A stretch of DNA of 48,314 nucleotides from Hyphomonadaceae bacterium (GTDB lineage: Bacteria > Pseudomonadota > Alphaproteobacteria > Caulobacterales > Maricaulaceae). The stretch lies in NCBI GenBank assembly GCA_014324115.1, contig JACOMS010000008.1:1119-49432 (forward strand), written 5' to 3'. The translations under genes and the position numbers were made by a program. Within the stretch, counting starts at the first letter, position 1. Each line of letters starts with the position of its first letter. Below the pieces are notes generated by a model. It was not told the origin of the DNA and did not search any database. It was given only the letters and a program-made list of their open reading frames with translations. Positions 35,328-44,008 of the stretch are shown here, one piece after another.

Positions 35328-36878
35328 TTACCCGGGTACTGCCCCTGGAACGGACGATGGACGACGTGTGTTGCCCGATACGGTGACAGCGAATGAAACA
35401 AGGGTCGCGACACAGAGCTTCCATGAAAATGCAAGCGATGTATAACTTTCGGGAATCCCGAGACCGCCGCCAATGCTCCGCTCACCGAGGCACATAACAA
35501 CAAAACCGGCAATCAGACCGCCCACAACAGAGCCTGTACTGCCGCGGTTTGTGAAGAAAACAGTCCCGTAGACGCCGAGGAGACCGGCATAGGCAAATGT
35601 CATGACCGCCAGGGCAAATTCCAGGAGCGGAGAGTCGGATGATTTTTGCCAGAAATAACAAAGGCATGACATGAGGAACAGAACAGTCGCAAACCCGAAC
35701 ATGGCGAACTGGCCGACCATGACATAATGGCGTTCCGGTTTTTCATCAGTCATCGGGCGGTAAAAATCACTCACGGCGACCGCGGCCATGGAATTAAGAC
35801 CCGAGTTCAAGGTTGATACAGCGGCCGCGATTACGCCTGTTACCGCAAGGCCGCGAATGCCGGACGGCAATTCATCAAGGATATACCGCATAAAGACAGT
35901 CGTGCCTTCCAGCTCCAAATCAACCGTTTCCCGACCCGTCACCTCCGGTCGTTCGTAAAATATGTGAAGAAGCTGGCCGATGGAGAGGAATACGAATGTC
36001 AGCGGAATTGCAAGAACGGTGGCGATCACGATTGCTCTGCCGGCCCGTTGAGGGCTGCCGGCGGCGAGCAATCGCTGGGTTGTATCCTGGTCCAGACCGT
36101 AACTTCCGATCGACAACAATGCAACGCCGGTGAAAATGGAAAGCATCGTGAACGGATTTGTCAGGTCGAGGGAGAAGTCAAACACGACCAGCTTGTCCTG
36201 CCCGTCCGGAGCGTTTCGCGCCGCTGTCAGGAGATCGGACAGCGGCAGATTGAGAACCTGATACAGACCGATCAAAATAAAAATCGCTGTGCCGACATAA
36301 ACAGCGAACTGCAGGGCGTCACTGGCCACGACGGATCGAAGGCCGCCTACAAATGTAAACGCCAGGGCAATGAAGGTAATGAACAGGGAAGACAGCGCCA
36401 CACTGATAAAGTGTGTGTTTGAGAACACAATCAGGGCGACAGCCAGCGCCGCCATAAACAGCCTCGCCCCGTTCGCAAACACCCGGCCCAAAAGATACAT
36501 GGCACCGGCGGAACGCATCGCCGTGGGTCCGAAGGCCTTATTGAGCAAATCATATACAGTCATCACCCCGGCGGCATAAAATCTGGGCAGCAGGACACAG
36601 GCTGCAACGATGGCCGCCAGAATTGAACCCAGATTGCCTGCCAGGTAGGTGTAGTCTTTCCGAAAGCCGAAATCCGGTCCCCCGAGAAATGTTGCCGCCG
36701 ACTGGGTCGTTGCCAATACGGAAAAAACAATCAGCACCACCGGAAAACCGTTCCTTGACAGGAAAAAATCTTTCGAAGACCGGGCGGACCTTTGGGACAA
36801 CATGACACCGAGGGCCGATACGACAGCGAAATATCCGCCGAGTACAGACCAGTCAAGTATTGAAAAATTCAAGTGCAT
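35328..36878 (-). CDS. Sodium:solute symporter (SSS family), likely amino-sugar uptake
   Basis: About 516 residues with roughly 13 hydrophobic helices of the SSS/SGLT family: VLGGYFAVVSALGVML, the segment FLGGPDFGFRKDYTYLAGNL, FTFVGGLRSVVASDALQ and YGLDQDTTQRLLA, the last two being family hallmarks. It lies 3' of the BadF-type kinase on the same strand inside the MurNAc/GlcNAc locus, so uptake of MurNAc, GlcNAc or a disaccharide is the likely job. Start uncertain: ATG at 36878 is very close to GGGAGGA, while TTG at 36872 is better spaced. The last residues are Pro/Arg-rich. Confidence 0.85.
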   Translation of the reverse strand: MHLNFSILDWSVLGGYFAVVSALGVMLSQRSARSSKDFFLSRNGFPVVLIVFSVLATTQSAATFLGGPDFGFRKDYTYLAGNLGSILAAIVAACVLLPRFYAAGVMTVYDLLNKAFGPTAMRSAGAMYLLGRVFANGARLFMAALAVALIVFSNTHFISVALSSLFITFIALAFTFVGGLRSVVASDALQFAVYVGTAIFILIGLYQVLNLPLSDLLTAARNAPDGQDKLVVFDFSLDLTNPFTMLSIFTGVALLSIGSYGLDQDTTQRLLAAGSPQRAGRAIVIATVLAIPLTFVFLSIGQLLHIFYERPEVTGRETVDLELEGTTVFMRYILDELPSGIRGLAVTGVIAAAVSTLNSGLNSMAAVAVSDFYRPMTDEKPERHYVMVGQFAMFGFATVLFLMSCLCYFWQKSSDSPLLEFALAVMTFAYAGLLGVYGTVFFTNRGSTGSVVGGLIAGFVVMCLGERSIGGGLGIPESYTSLAFSWKLCVATLVSFAVTVSGNTRRPSSVPGAVPG

Positions 36879-36979
36879 TCCTCCCAAGCATCAGCGGTTG
36901 CCAACCCGACAGGGCTGGCGCCTGCTGCTATCTGCTTTGTTATTCTGGATCAACCGGATTTGTGTTTCCCCTTCCGGAA

Positions 36980-37864
36980 TTATCGGATCGGTTGAGTGTG
37001 ATCAATGCCTGCCAGCAACAGCGCCCCGTCCAAACCGTCCCCGGCCGCTTTAACCAGTTTTCGGGTCGTGCGTTCCCGCAGCCATGGGATCATCCGGTGC
37101 GAGACGCCGCCAACCAGCGCACATCGCTGTGCGCCCCTGGCAAAAATTGCCTCAATGAAACGCTCAACATGTTTTGCCGCGTCCTCAACGATAGATCGTG
37201 CAATCTCGTCATCCTGCTCGGCGAAATCAAGGACCAAGGGTGCAAACGAACCGTAATCGTATGGAGTCGCCCTGTCCATCCAGGCGACCGCCTGGGCGGT
37301 GTCATGATCAAACCGTTCGGAAATGGCCGCACTCAGGGGAGTCGCCCTGGTACGTCCGTCAAGAGCGCGCAAAGCGTGGCGCACTCCGCTTAACCCCAGA
37401 GCTGCCCCGCTGCCCTCGTCGGAAATCGGAAATCCATACCCGCCGATTGTCACGGATGTCGCGCCGTTCTGTATGTGTGCGATGCTGCCTGTGCCTAAAA
37501 TGAGAATAGCGCCGTCACGTCTTCCGTGTGCGCCCAGACAGGCGACGGCCGCATCGGTGGCGAAAGCGCGACAATCAAACGGGAATGTCAGCCCCTGAAC
37601 CGCGGCATACATGTTCGGGCGCGTTATGCCTGCTATCCCCATCCCCACCGCAAGTCCGGAAAAATGCCCGGGCGGAATTCCCGCCTCTGACAGGGCTTTT
37701 TCCGCTATATCCGTGAATGCAGTCCGGAGCCGCTCAAGACCGATTCGGGCATTCGCCGGTCCGGATTCAACCTCCGCCAGCACCCGGCGCTTCCTGTCTA
37801 CTAGTCTGGCTTTGCATCGACTTCCCCCCGCATCGATCCCCAGATAGAATTGAGCTTCATTCAT
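36980..37864 (-). CDS. BadF/BcrA-type N-acetylhexosamine kinase (MurK-like)
   Basis: A 294-residue ASKHA-fold kinase. The phosphate-1 loop is LGIDAGGSRCKARLVD, the middle has VGMGIAGITRPN, phosphate-2 is LILGTGSIAHIQNG, and SDEGSGAALGLSG and ALVGGVS complete the fold. Relatives phosphorylate GlcNAc and in some bacteria also MurNAc at O6. With murQ, nagA and a NamZ-like gene nearby and no PTS component visible, this is the probable entry kinase giving MurNAc-6-P and/or GlcNAc-6-P. Starts at 37864 (MNEAQF) or 37870. Transcribed with the symporter. Confidence 0.85.
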   Translation of the reverse strand: MNEAQFYLGIDAGGSRCKARLVDRKRRVLAEVESGPANARIGLERLRTAFTDIAEKALSEAGIPPGHFSGLAVGMGIAGITRPNMYAAVQGLTFPFDCRAFATDAAVACLGAHGRRDGAILILGTGSIAHIQNGATSVTIGGYGFPISDEGSGAALGLSGVRHALRALDGRTRATPLSAAISERFDHDTAQAVAWMDRATPYDYGSFAPLVLDFAEQDDEIARSIVEDAAKHVERFIEAIFARGAQRCALVGGVSHRMIPWLRERTTRKLVKAAGDGLDGALLLAGIDHTQPIR

Positions 37865-38123
37865 GCCCATCGCCTGTTTTGAAAAATTCCGGTCGATACA
37901 CACCCGATACCGACCAATACAAAACCAATTCGATCCGTTTACTGCAAACCGGACAGAAAAACCAGCCGCCATGTTCGGAATATATGACTGTTCCCGCCCG
38001 ATTATGTGTATTAAACTGGTGCAACCATACGGGGCTCATGGGCGGTTACGCATCCCGCGTACCGACCGGACCCTGTGACAACAGGGGAGTCGCCGGAACC
38101 CTGATGAAAGGAAAAGAAGCTCA
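37865..38123. promoter_or_regulatory. Divergent control region between the kinase and namZ-like genes
   Basis: 259 bases with no gene. It must drive the kinase-symporter unit leftward and the NamZ-like gene rightward. It contains the palindrome TGGTGCAACCA at 38017-38027. GATGAAAGGAAAAGA near 38102 could serve as the ribosome-binding site for 38124. Confidence 0.6.
38017..38027. promoter_or_regulatory. Candidate GntR/UTRA operator
   Basis: TGGTGCAACCA is a perfect 4+4 inverted repeat with a 3-base centre, in the context ACTGGTGCAACCAT. It resembles the NagR/DasR-type operator pattern (TGGT-TA-ACCA) known for GntR/HutC regulators of amino-sugar genes. The cluster's own regulator at 41097-41810 is the likely ligand. 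Confidence 0.5.
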
Positions 38124-39332
38124 ATGATAATGTTCGGGCTGGATCGGTTATTGACAGAAAGGGAGCTGCGTAAACCTCTGCAAAACCGGCGCGTGGCTGT
38201 TTTGGCTCATCCTGCATCTGTTACCCGCAGCCTCGGCCATGGACTCGACGCACTTGCCACAATCGGCGATATCAATCTGACCTCTGCGTTTGGGCCGCAA
38301 CATGGCCTCAAGGGAGATAAACAGGATAATATGGTCGAGTCTTCCGACCATGAAGATCCGGTATACAGTATTCCTGTCTTCAGTCTGTACGGCGATGTAA
38401 GGCGACCCACCGACGAGATGATGGATACGTTCGATGTCCTGCTTGTTGATCTGCAGGATCTCGGATGTCGCATATACACATTTATCACCACACTTCTCTA
38501 CATCCTGGAAGCGGCGGATAAACACAAAAAATCTGTCTGGGTTCTCGATCGCCCCAATCCCGCCGGACGACCTGTGGAAGGCATGTCTCTCAAGCCCGGA
38601 TGGGAAAGTTTTGTCGGGGCCGGGCCGATGCCGATGAGGCACGGCCTGACCATGGGCGAAATGGGGACGTGGTTTGTCGATCACTATGGGCTGGATGTTG
38701 ATTACCAGGTGATCGAAATGACGGGTTGGAACCCTGCCGCCACCCCCGGATATGGCTGGCCGTTACCGGAACGCAGCTGGGTCAATCCAAGCCCGAACGC
38801 CCCGACGGTGAACATGGCGAGAGTCTACGCCGGAACAGTGATGCTGGAAGGGACGACCCTGTCAGAAGGTCGCGGCACGACCAGGTCTCTGGAAGTTCTG
38901 GGAGCTCCGGACATCGACATCAGGAACATTCTGAACCTGATGGAGGAAATCGCGCCCCGGTGGACCACAGGATGCCGCCTGAGGGAGTGCTGGTTTGAGC
39001 CGACGTTCCACAAGCACCGGCACGCACTTTGCCGCGGCTTTCAAATTCATGCTGATGATCCGGGGAGCTATCAACATGATCGATTCAAGCCTTGGCGCCT
39101 CGTTGCGCTGGCCCTGCATGTGATTCGCAAACTCTATCCCGATTATGAAATCTGGCACGACAGTCCCTACGAGTATGAAAAGGACAAACTCGCCTTTGAT
39201 GTTATCAACGGCAGTGAGCACCTTCGAACGTGGATTGATGATCCGCAGGCCTCACCGGGTGATCTGGATGATATGACCGCGCCGGACGAAGAGGCGTGGC
39301 GTGATATACAGCAGAAATTTTCAATTTACTGA
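38124..39332 (+). CDS. namZ: DUF1343 / NamZ-like exo-beta-N-acetylmuramidase
   Basis: A 402-residue DUF1343 protein, the family that includes NamZ (GH171), which releases MurNAc from the non-reducing end of MurNAc-GlcNAc chains. Motifs are VAVLAHPASVTRS, the block FGPQHGLKGDKQDNM, VFSLYGDVRRPT, LLVDLQDLGCRIYTFITTL and VLDRPNPAGR, then TTLSEGRGTTRS. No signal peptide is evident: the first 25 residues are charged and the DUF1343 core begins at once, so it should act in the cytosol, unlike secreted NamZ. Divergent from the kinase gene and convergent with dld. Confidence 0.87.
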   Translation: MIMFGLDRLLTERELRKPLQNRRVAVLAHPASVTRSLGHGLDALATIGDINLTSAFGPQHGLKGDKQDNMVESSDHEDPVYSIPVFSLYGDVRRPTDEMMDTFDVLLVDLQDLGCRIYTFITTLLYILEAADKHKKSVWVLDRPNPAGRPVEGMSLKPGWESFVGAGPMPMRHGLTMGEMGTWFVDHYGLDVDYQVIEMTGWNPAATPGYGWPLPERSWVNPSPNAPTVNMARVYAGTVMLEGTTLSEGRGTTRSLEVLGAPDIDIRNILNLMEEIAPRWTTGCRLRECWFEPTFHKHRHALCRGFQIHADDPGSYQHDRFKPWRLVALALHVIRKLYPDYEIWHDSPYEYEKDKLAFDVINGSEHLRTWIDDPQASPGDLDDMTAPDEEAWRDIQQKFSIY

Positions 39333-39387
39333 TGGGGACGTAACGGGGAATAAGGCTGCCGCCTTGAAACAGGCCCGAAGGCAATGG

Positions 39388-41091
39388 TCAGTCGGCATAT
39401 TCCCGGCGTTTGGAATCCTTGCCGATTCCCGGATTGAACCGGTTTCCCGGGTCCAGGGATCGGTAATGGGCACAGAGCGGCGGTTCTGCCCTGTACAGGT
39501 GTCCGACATTGTGCTCGGCGGGATACCTGGCGCCTCTCTCCTCAAGACGATTCAGCATGGCTGTTTTTATTGCATGACTGTCGGTGCCGGTCTTCAAAAT
39601 GTAATCCTGATGAAAAATCTGGCACATAAAGTGACCGTAGTACAGCTTATGCTCAATGAGCTCCTCCAGGTCCGGCGGAAGCTCTTCCCGCCATTCTGTC
39701 GTATTTCGGGGAAGCGCGATATCCAGAGCCAGCAGGTCTCCAACCCTGGAGGCGTGTATGGTTTGGTAGCGAACAGCAGCCCCCGCCGCTGCAAAACGAT
39801 GAAGCCCGATGGTCCTAGCCTCCCCGTCCGGGCATACACGATATTGCAATTCGCCGCGACTCTTGAGTCGGGACAACACATTTGAGGTCTCTTCAATACT
39901 GTTGGTTTTTACTTTCAAAATCAGAAGATGTTCGTGACTGTCTGCGATCCTCCTCAGGTTTCGTGACAGGGGATCGGGCATGAGTCGGCCAACGACCTGC
40001 AGGCAATGATCAATAAACGCGCCTGAAAACATCGGCAGTTCCTCCAGTCGGGATGCAAGCGTTTCCTTGAATCTGAAGAATGCCGGGAGACGACGCGTTC
40101 CCAGAATCCTGATCAAATAAACCGTGTCACGGCCGTAGCGCCCGGTGAACACGAACGCGCACCTGTCCATATATTCTGCCGAAACCGGCAAATTGGAGAA
40201 CTCTGATAATATCGTCCGCCTTAATTCCGTGAGGACATGTGCATCCCTGGTGCCGATAAAAAAAGTCTTCCCGGAGGTATTTTTGGGGAATGTGTCTACC
40301 CGAACGCCGAAAACAGCCAGTTTTCCTGCGCAACCGGATGCGTCCTTGAGGCGTCGCGGATCCGCATTGTAGCGGGCGGGGGTCGGTGCATGAATGTCCC
40401 GAACCCATTCCCTGTACTCGTGATCTGAAGCCATGTTTTCGCCGTCTTCGAAGTTGGCCTCACGGAAGTTGCCGCTTTCCAGACGATGTAAAATTTCCCC
40501 GGGCGTTGAGCCCAAATCGACCCCCAAACGATTTTCAAGAATAAGGTCGCCCTCTTCGGTTAGTCTGGCAAATACGGCATGCTCTGTATACGCAGGACCG
40601 CGTTCGACGAGCGAACCGCCTGAATTGTTGCAAATCCCGCCGATGACCGAAGCTCCCAAACATGAAGACCCGATGACGGAATGCGGTTCCCTGCCCAACG
40701 GTTTGAGGATTTGCTCAAGTTTATGCAGAGTGCTGCCGGGCAGGCATATGGCCTGCCTGCCGCCGTCAACGAGATGGATTCCCGTCAGGCGACTGGTGCT
40801 GATAATAACAACATCATGTTCATACCCGGTATGAGGGGTTGAGCCGCCTGTCAATCCGGTATTGGCGGCCTGCATGATCATGCTGAGATCATATTGCACC
40901 GCGATCTCAAGAGTATGCCACATTTCCAGCAATGTCCCGGGACGTAGAACCGCAAGGCATTTTCCAGCGCTGCCGCGATAACCGGTCCGGTAGGTTTTTG
41001 TCCTGTGATGTCCTGTGAGGACATGCCTGCGGCCCAGGACAGACCGGAACGCCTCCACGACATGCGTCGTCCCATCATCGCGGCGTTTCAT
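39388..41091 (-). CDS. dld: Quinone-dependent D-lactate dehydrogenase
   Basis: A 567-residue FAD enzyme of the E. coli Dld type. The FAD-binding half shows MIMQAANTGLTGGSTPHTGY, IGSSCLGASVIGGICNNSGG and RGPAYTEHAVFARL. The C-terminal membrane-associated part shows EHKLYYGHFMCQIFHQDY and RYPAEHNVGHLY. It oxidises D-lactate to pyruvate and passes electrons to the quinone pool. It starts five bases after gntR in the murQ operon, so its substrate is probably the D-lactate that MurQ splits from MurNAc-6-P. Confidence 0.92.
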   Translation of the reverse strand: MKRRDDGTTHVVEAFRSVLGRRHVLTGHHRTKTYRTGYRGSAGKCLAVLRPGTLLEMWHTLEIAVQYDLSMIMQAANTGLTGGSTPHTGYEHDVVIISTSRLTGIHLVDGGRQAICLPGSTLHKLEQILKPLGREPHSVIGSSCLGASVIGGICNNSGGSLVERGPAYTEHAVFARLTEEGDLILENRLGVDLGSTPGEILHRLESGNFREANFEDGENMASDHEYREWVRDIHAPTPARYNADPRRLKDASGCAGKLAVFGVRVDTFPKNTSGKTFFIGTRDAHVLTELRRTILSEFSNLPVSAEYMDRCAFVFTGRYGRDTVYLIRILGTRRLPAFFRFKETLASRLEELPMFSGAFIDHCLQVVGRLMPDPLSRNLRRIADSHEHLLILKVKTNSIEETSNVLSRLKSRGELQYRVCPDGEARTIGLHRFAAAGAAVRYQTIHASRVGDLLALDIALPRNTTEWREELPPDLEELIEHKLYYGHFMCQIFHQDYILKTGTDSHAIKTAMLNRLEERGARYPAEHNVGHLYRAEPPLCAHYRSLDPGNRFNPGIGKDSKRREYAD

Positions 41092-41096
41092 GACGA

Positions 41097-41810
41097 TTAA
41101 CTGAGGTCGGACACAAACTCATAACGATCACCGCGATAGACTGATCGCGTAAACTCAACAACAGACCCGCTGATGGAACGGGTTGTCCGTTCTATTCGCA
41201 AAACTTCGCAGCCCTCATCTATCTGCAGCAGACCGGCTTCGGTCGGTGTTGCCAGAGACGCCCTGATTTTCTGACGCCCGCGAACGGGACGATGCCCCAA
41301 TCCGGCGAGGGCTTCATACAGCGAGTCTCCAACAGTCTCTATTTCAGGGAGAAACTGCCTGGGAAGGACTGCATTTTCAATCCCCAAAGGTTCGCCGTTT
41401 GAGAGACGTACGCGCCCCAATCTTGCAACTTCTGCGGCCATCGAAATTTCCAGCTGCGCGGCTTCGTCCGCAGTGGGATTTGAAGACGACCTGAATATCC
41501 AGAACGCACCGGGCTCATCGCCGCGCCTGATCGCATCATCAGTAAAGCTGCTTAGAAAGGAGGACTCCGATTGAATCCTCGCAGACACATAAGTTCCCGA
41601 CCCTTGCCTGCGATAAACCAGCCCTTCGGAAACCAGTTTGTCAACGGCCTTGCGTATGGTTACCCGTGACGCACCGGTCACCATCGTCAGCTCACGTTCA
41701 GGAGGCAAAGCCTCACCTTCGGCAATATCGCCGTCATGTATCCTTGAGCGGATATCATTGGCTATTCGCAAATAGAGGGGAGTCGGATCGTTCCTTGACA
41801 TGGGTTGCAT
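41097..41810 (-). CDS. GntR-family regulator, HutC/UTRA type
   Basis: A 237-residue regulator. The N-terminal winged helix-turn-helix (about residues 10-75) has PLYLRIANDIRSRI, ALPPERELTMVTGASRVTIR and YRRQGSGTYV. The C-terminal UTRA effector domain (about 95-235) senses a small ligand, and relatives bind GlcN6P or GlcNAc6P. It is co-transcribed with murQ (five bases apart) and dld, so it probably autoregulates and controls the locus. Palindromes at 38017 and 45398 are candidate sites. A start at 41801 is also possible. Confidence 0.9.
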   Translation of the reverse strand: MQPMSRNDPTPLYLRIANDIRSRIHDGDIAEGEALPPERELTMVTGASRVTIRKAVDKLVSEGLVYRRQGSGTYVSARIQSESSFLSSFTDDAIRRGDEPGAFWIFRSSSNPTADEAAQLEISMAAEVARLGRVRLSNGEPLGIENAVLPRQFLPEIETVGDSLYEALAGLGHRPVRGRQKIRASLATPTEAGLLQIDEGCEVLRIERTTRSISGSVVEFTRSVYRGDRYEFVSDLS

Positions 41811-41815
41811 TGATT

Positions 41816-42700
41816 TTACCTCGCCAGTGTATCAATTGAGGCGCCCAGATGTCCCCGATTCTGCTCCAGTATAGCGGCAGCCCGGTTCTTCCCTATCCCA
41901 AGTCCGATCAAAACAGCTGTCGGTATATGGTCATTCGCTTCAATCAGCGCCTTATCCGCTTGCTCCATGGGTATACCCGAAATCATGCGTACGATCTCCG
42001 CGCCGCGACGGCGGAGCTTTTCATTGGAGACCAGCATATTGACCATCAGACCCTTATGGACCTTGCCTAGGCGCAGCATGATGGTTGTCGACAGGATATT
42101 CAATATCGCTTTTTGGGCCGTCCCGGCTTTCATACGTGTTGAACCGGCGATGATTTCACTGCCGGTATTCGCCACAAGACCGATTTCAGCCGCGTCGAGC
42201 AGGGGCGCGGCTTCGTTGTTGACGATACCCATCGTAAGTGCGCCTTTTCGACGCGCAGCTTCAAGAGCTGCAATCGTAAACGGGGTTTTACCGCTTGCAG
42301 CAACGCCGATAACGACATCATTTTCATCGACGTCCAGCTTTTCAATTTCGTTGGCCCCGGCATCCGTATCATCCTCGGCACCCTCAATACTCTCGACAAG
42401 GGCCCTCAGGCCCCCGGCCAGCACGTAGCCCAGCCGCGCCTTGGGCCATCCATAGGTGGGATGCAGCTCAATACCGTCCTGGGCCGCCACCCGACCGGAT
42501 GTTCCCGCTCCGACGTATACGAGGCGCCCGTGGTCTCCAAGGCGCTCTGCGGCCGCACTTGCGGCCGCAGCGATCAATGCCGACAAAGGCCTTATTGAGG
42601 CAATTGCAGAGAGCTGCCCTTCAATCATGGCATCCACGGCATCTTCGGTTGACCAGCTTTCAACATTGTCAAACCGTTTGCTCGCCACCTCTGTCGACAT
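41816..42700 (-). CDS. murQ: N-acetylmuramic acid 6-phosphate etherase
   Basis: MurQ splits MurNAc-6-P into GlcNAc-6-P and D-lactate. The 294-residue product has the SIS core RLVYVGAGTSGRVAAQDGIE (residues 59-78), the glutamate corresponding to the catalytic one being Glu78. GVAASGKTPFTIAAL and STRMKAGTAQKAILN follow, and the C-terminal VLIGLGIGKNRAAAIL is typical. The ATG at 42700 follows AGGAGG; a longer frame to 42763 is not needed. It lies between nagA and gntR. Confidence 0.95.
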   Translation of the reverse strand: MSTEVASKRFDNVESWSTEDAVDAMIEGQLSAIASIRPLSALIAAAASAAAERLGDHGRLVYVGAGTSGRVAAQDGIELHPTYGWPKARLGYVLAGGLRALVESIEGAEDDTDAGANEIEKLDVDENDVVIGVAASGKTPFTIAALEAARRKGALTMGIVNNEAAPLLDAAEIGLVANTGSEIIAGSTRMKAGTAQKAILNILSTTIMLRLGKVHKGLMVNMLVSNEKLRRRGAEIVRMISGIPMEQADKALIEANDHIPTAVLIGLGIGKNRAAAILEQNRGHLGASIDTLAR

Positions 42701-42799
42701 CAATACCTCCTGAACTCCACCCGGGTCCCGTAGGTAGTTGGCAATCCCCCGAAAAGATACCAAAACAAAGCCACCGTGCCGCCCTGTATGCGACCCGAA

Positions 42800-44008
42800 T
42801 CAGCATGCGTACACATTACCGGCCCGGGCGGTCGGTGGTGTCTGCACGGTTTCGCCGACAGGGATGATAACCGATTCCTCGCCTTTTACCCAGCTTCTGT
42901 CCACGCCGCCCTCGTCGGTGATGTGAACGAGACCGGCCTGGCGACCTTCTGCAATGTCGCCTGTCTGATCCCCGAGTCCAATGGCTTGGGCGGGCCCGAG
43001 AGAGGCCATGAAAATGGCGTCGGCAAGAGAAACGCCCAAGTGCCCGTGGGCGTATCGAACGGCGGACATCATATCCAGGGAAGAACCCGCAAGATTGCCT
43101 GACTCTATGGTCAGTCGGGGACGGGTTGCATCGACCCATTCGCCGAATAAATCAAAACCGTCAAAACCGGCAGGAGCCCCGACGCTTGGCATGGCATCGG
43201 TGACAAGAATCGTTTTTTGCACACCCTTGCATTTAATGGCGGCACGAAGCGAAGCATCATGAACATGAAATCCATCCGCGATAACCCCTGCCCATGTATC
43301 ACCGGAATCGAGTGCGGCGCCGACGACCCCCGGTGCCCGACCGGTGAGAGGCGACATCGCGTTATAGAGGTGGGTAAAACCTGACAGCCCTTCTTGTATC
43401 GCTTGCAGTACCGTTTCATAATCGGCATTGGTGTGGCCTGCCCACACGACGACGCCGCGCTTGACGAGCTCCGCAATCTGGCCGGGCGCAGTTTTCTCGG
43501 GTGCCAGCGTTACCAGGGTTTTCCCGTTTTTCAGACCGGTGAGAACATCAATGAAATCGTCATCCAGATCCCGAAATCTTTTCGGGTCATGCACGCCCTT
43601 TTTTTCGACATTCAGCACCGGGCCTTCAATATGAATCCCCAGCACCCCGGGCACACCAAGGGAAATGGCTTCATCGACTGACAAGATGGTCCGGGCGATC
43701 ATCTCCGGCGTGTCACTGATCAATGTCGGCAGGAATCCGGTCGTGCCGAATGCGCGGTGCGCTTTGGCGATGGTTCCAATCGTCTCGACAGTCGGTGCGT
43801 CATTTAATAGAACGCCGCCGCCGCCATTCACCTGAAGGTCAATAAAGCCGGGTGCGAGATAGCCGCCATCAAGAAAGACTCTCTCCGCATCGTCCGGAAT
43901 CCTGTCCACAGCCACGATGTCCCTGATGACCCCGTTCCCGACCAGGACGGCCTTGTCTTTTTCCCAGTGCCCCTGCGCAAGTACCGGACACCCGAATAAC
44001 GCACGCAT
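42800..44008 (-). CDS. nagA: N-acetylglucosamine-6-phosphate deacetylase
   Basis: It removes acetate from GlcNAc-6-P to give GlcN-6-P. The 402-residue amidohydrolase has APGFIDLQVNGGGGVLLND, the metal-binding glutamate in GIHIEGP, VVWAGHTNADYE, FTHLYNAMSPL, and the catalytic aspartate in ILVTDAMPSVG. The ATG at 44008 shares one base with the upstream stop (TGATG), so it is coupled to the deaminase; the longer frame to 44215 lies inside that gene. A 99-base gap separates it from murQ. Confidence 0.94.
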   Translation of the reverse strand: MRALFGCPVLAQGHWEKDKAVLVGNGVIRDIVAVDRIPDDAERVFLDGGYLAPGFIDLQVNGGGGVLLNDAPTVETIGTIAKAHRAFGTTGFLPTLISDTPEMIARTILSVDEAISLGVPGVLGIHIEGPVLNVEKKGVHDPKRFRDLDDDFIDVLTGLKNGKTLVTLAPEKTAPGQIAELVKRGVVVWAGHTNADYETVLQAIQEGLSGFTHLYNAMSPLTGRAPGVVGAALDSGDTWAGVIADGFHVHDASLRAAIKCKGVQKTILVTDAMPSVGAPAGFDGFDLFGEWVDATRPRLTIESGNLAGSSLDMMSAVRYAHGHLGVSLADAIFMASLGPAQAIGLGDQTGDIAEGRQAGLVHITDEGGVDRSWVKGEESVIIPVGETVQTPPTARAGNVYAC

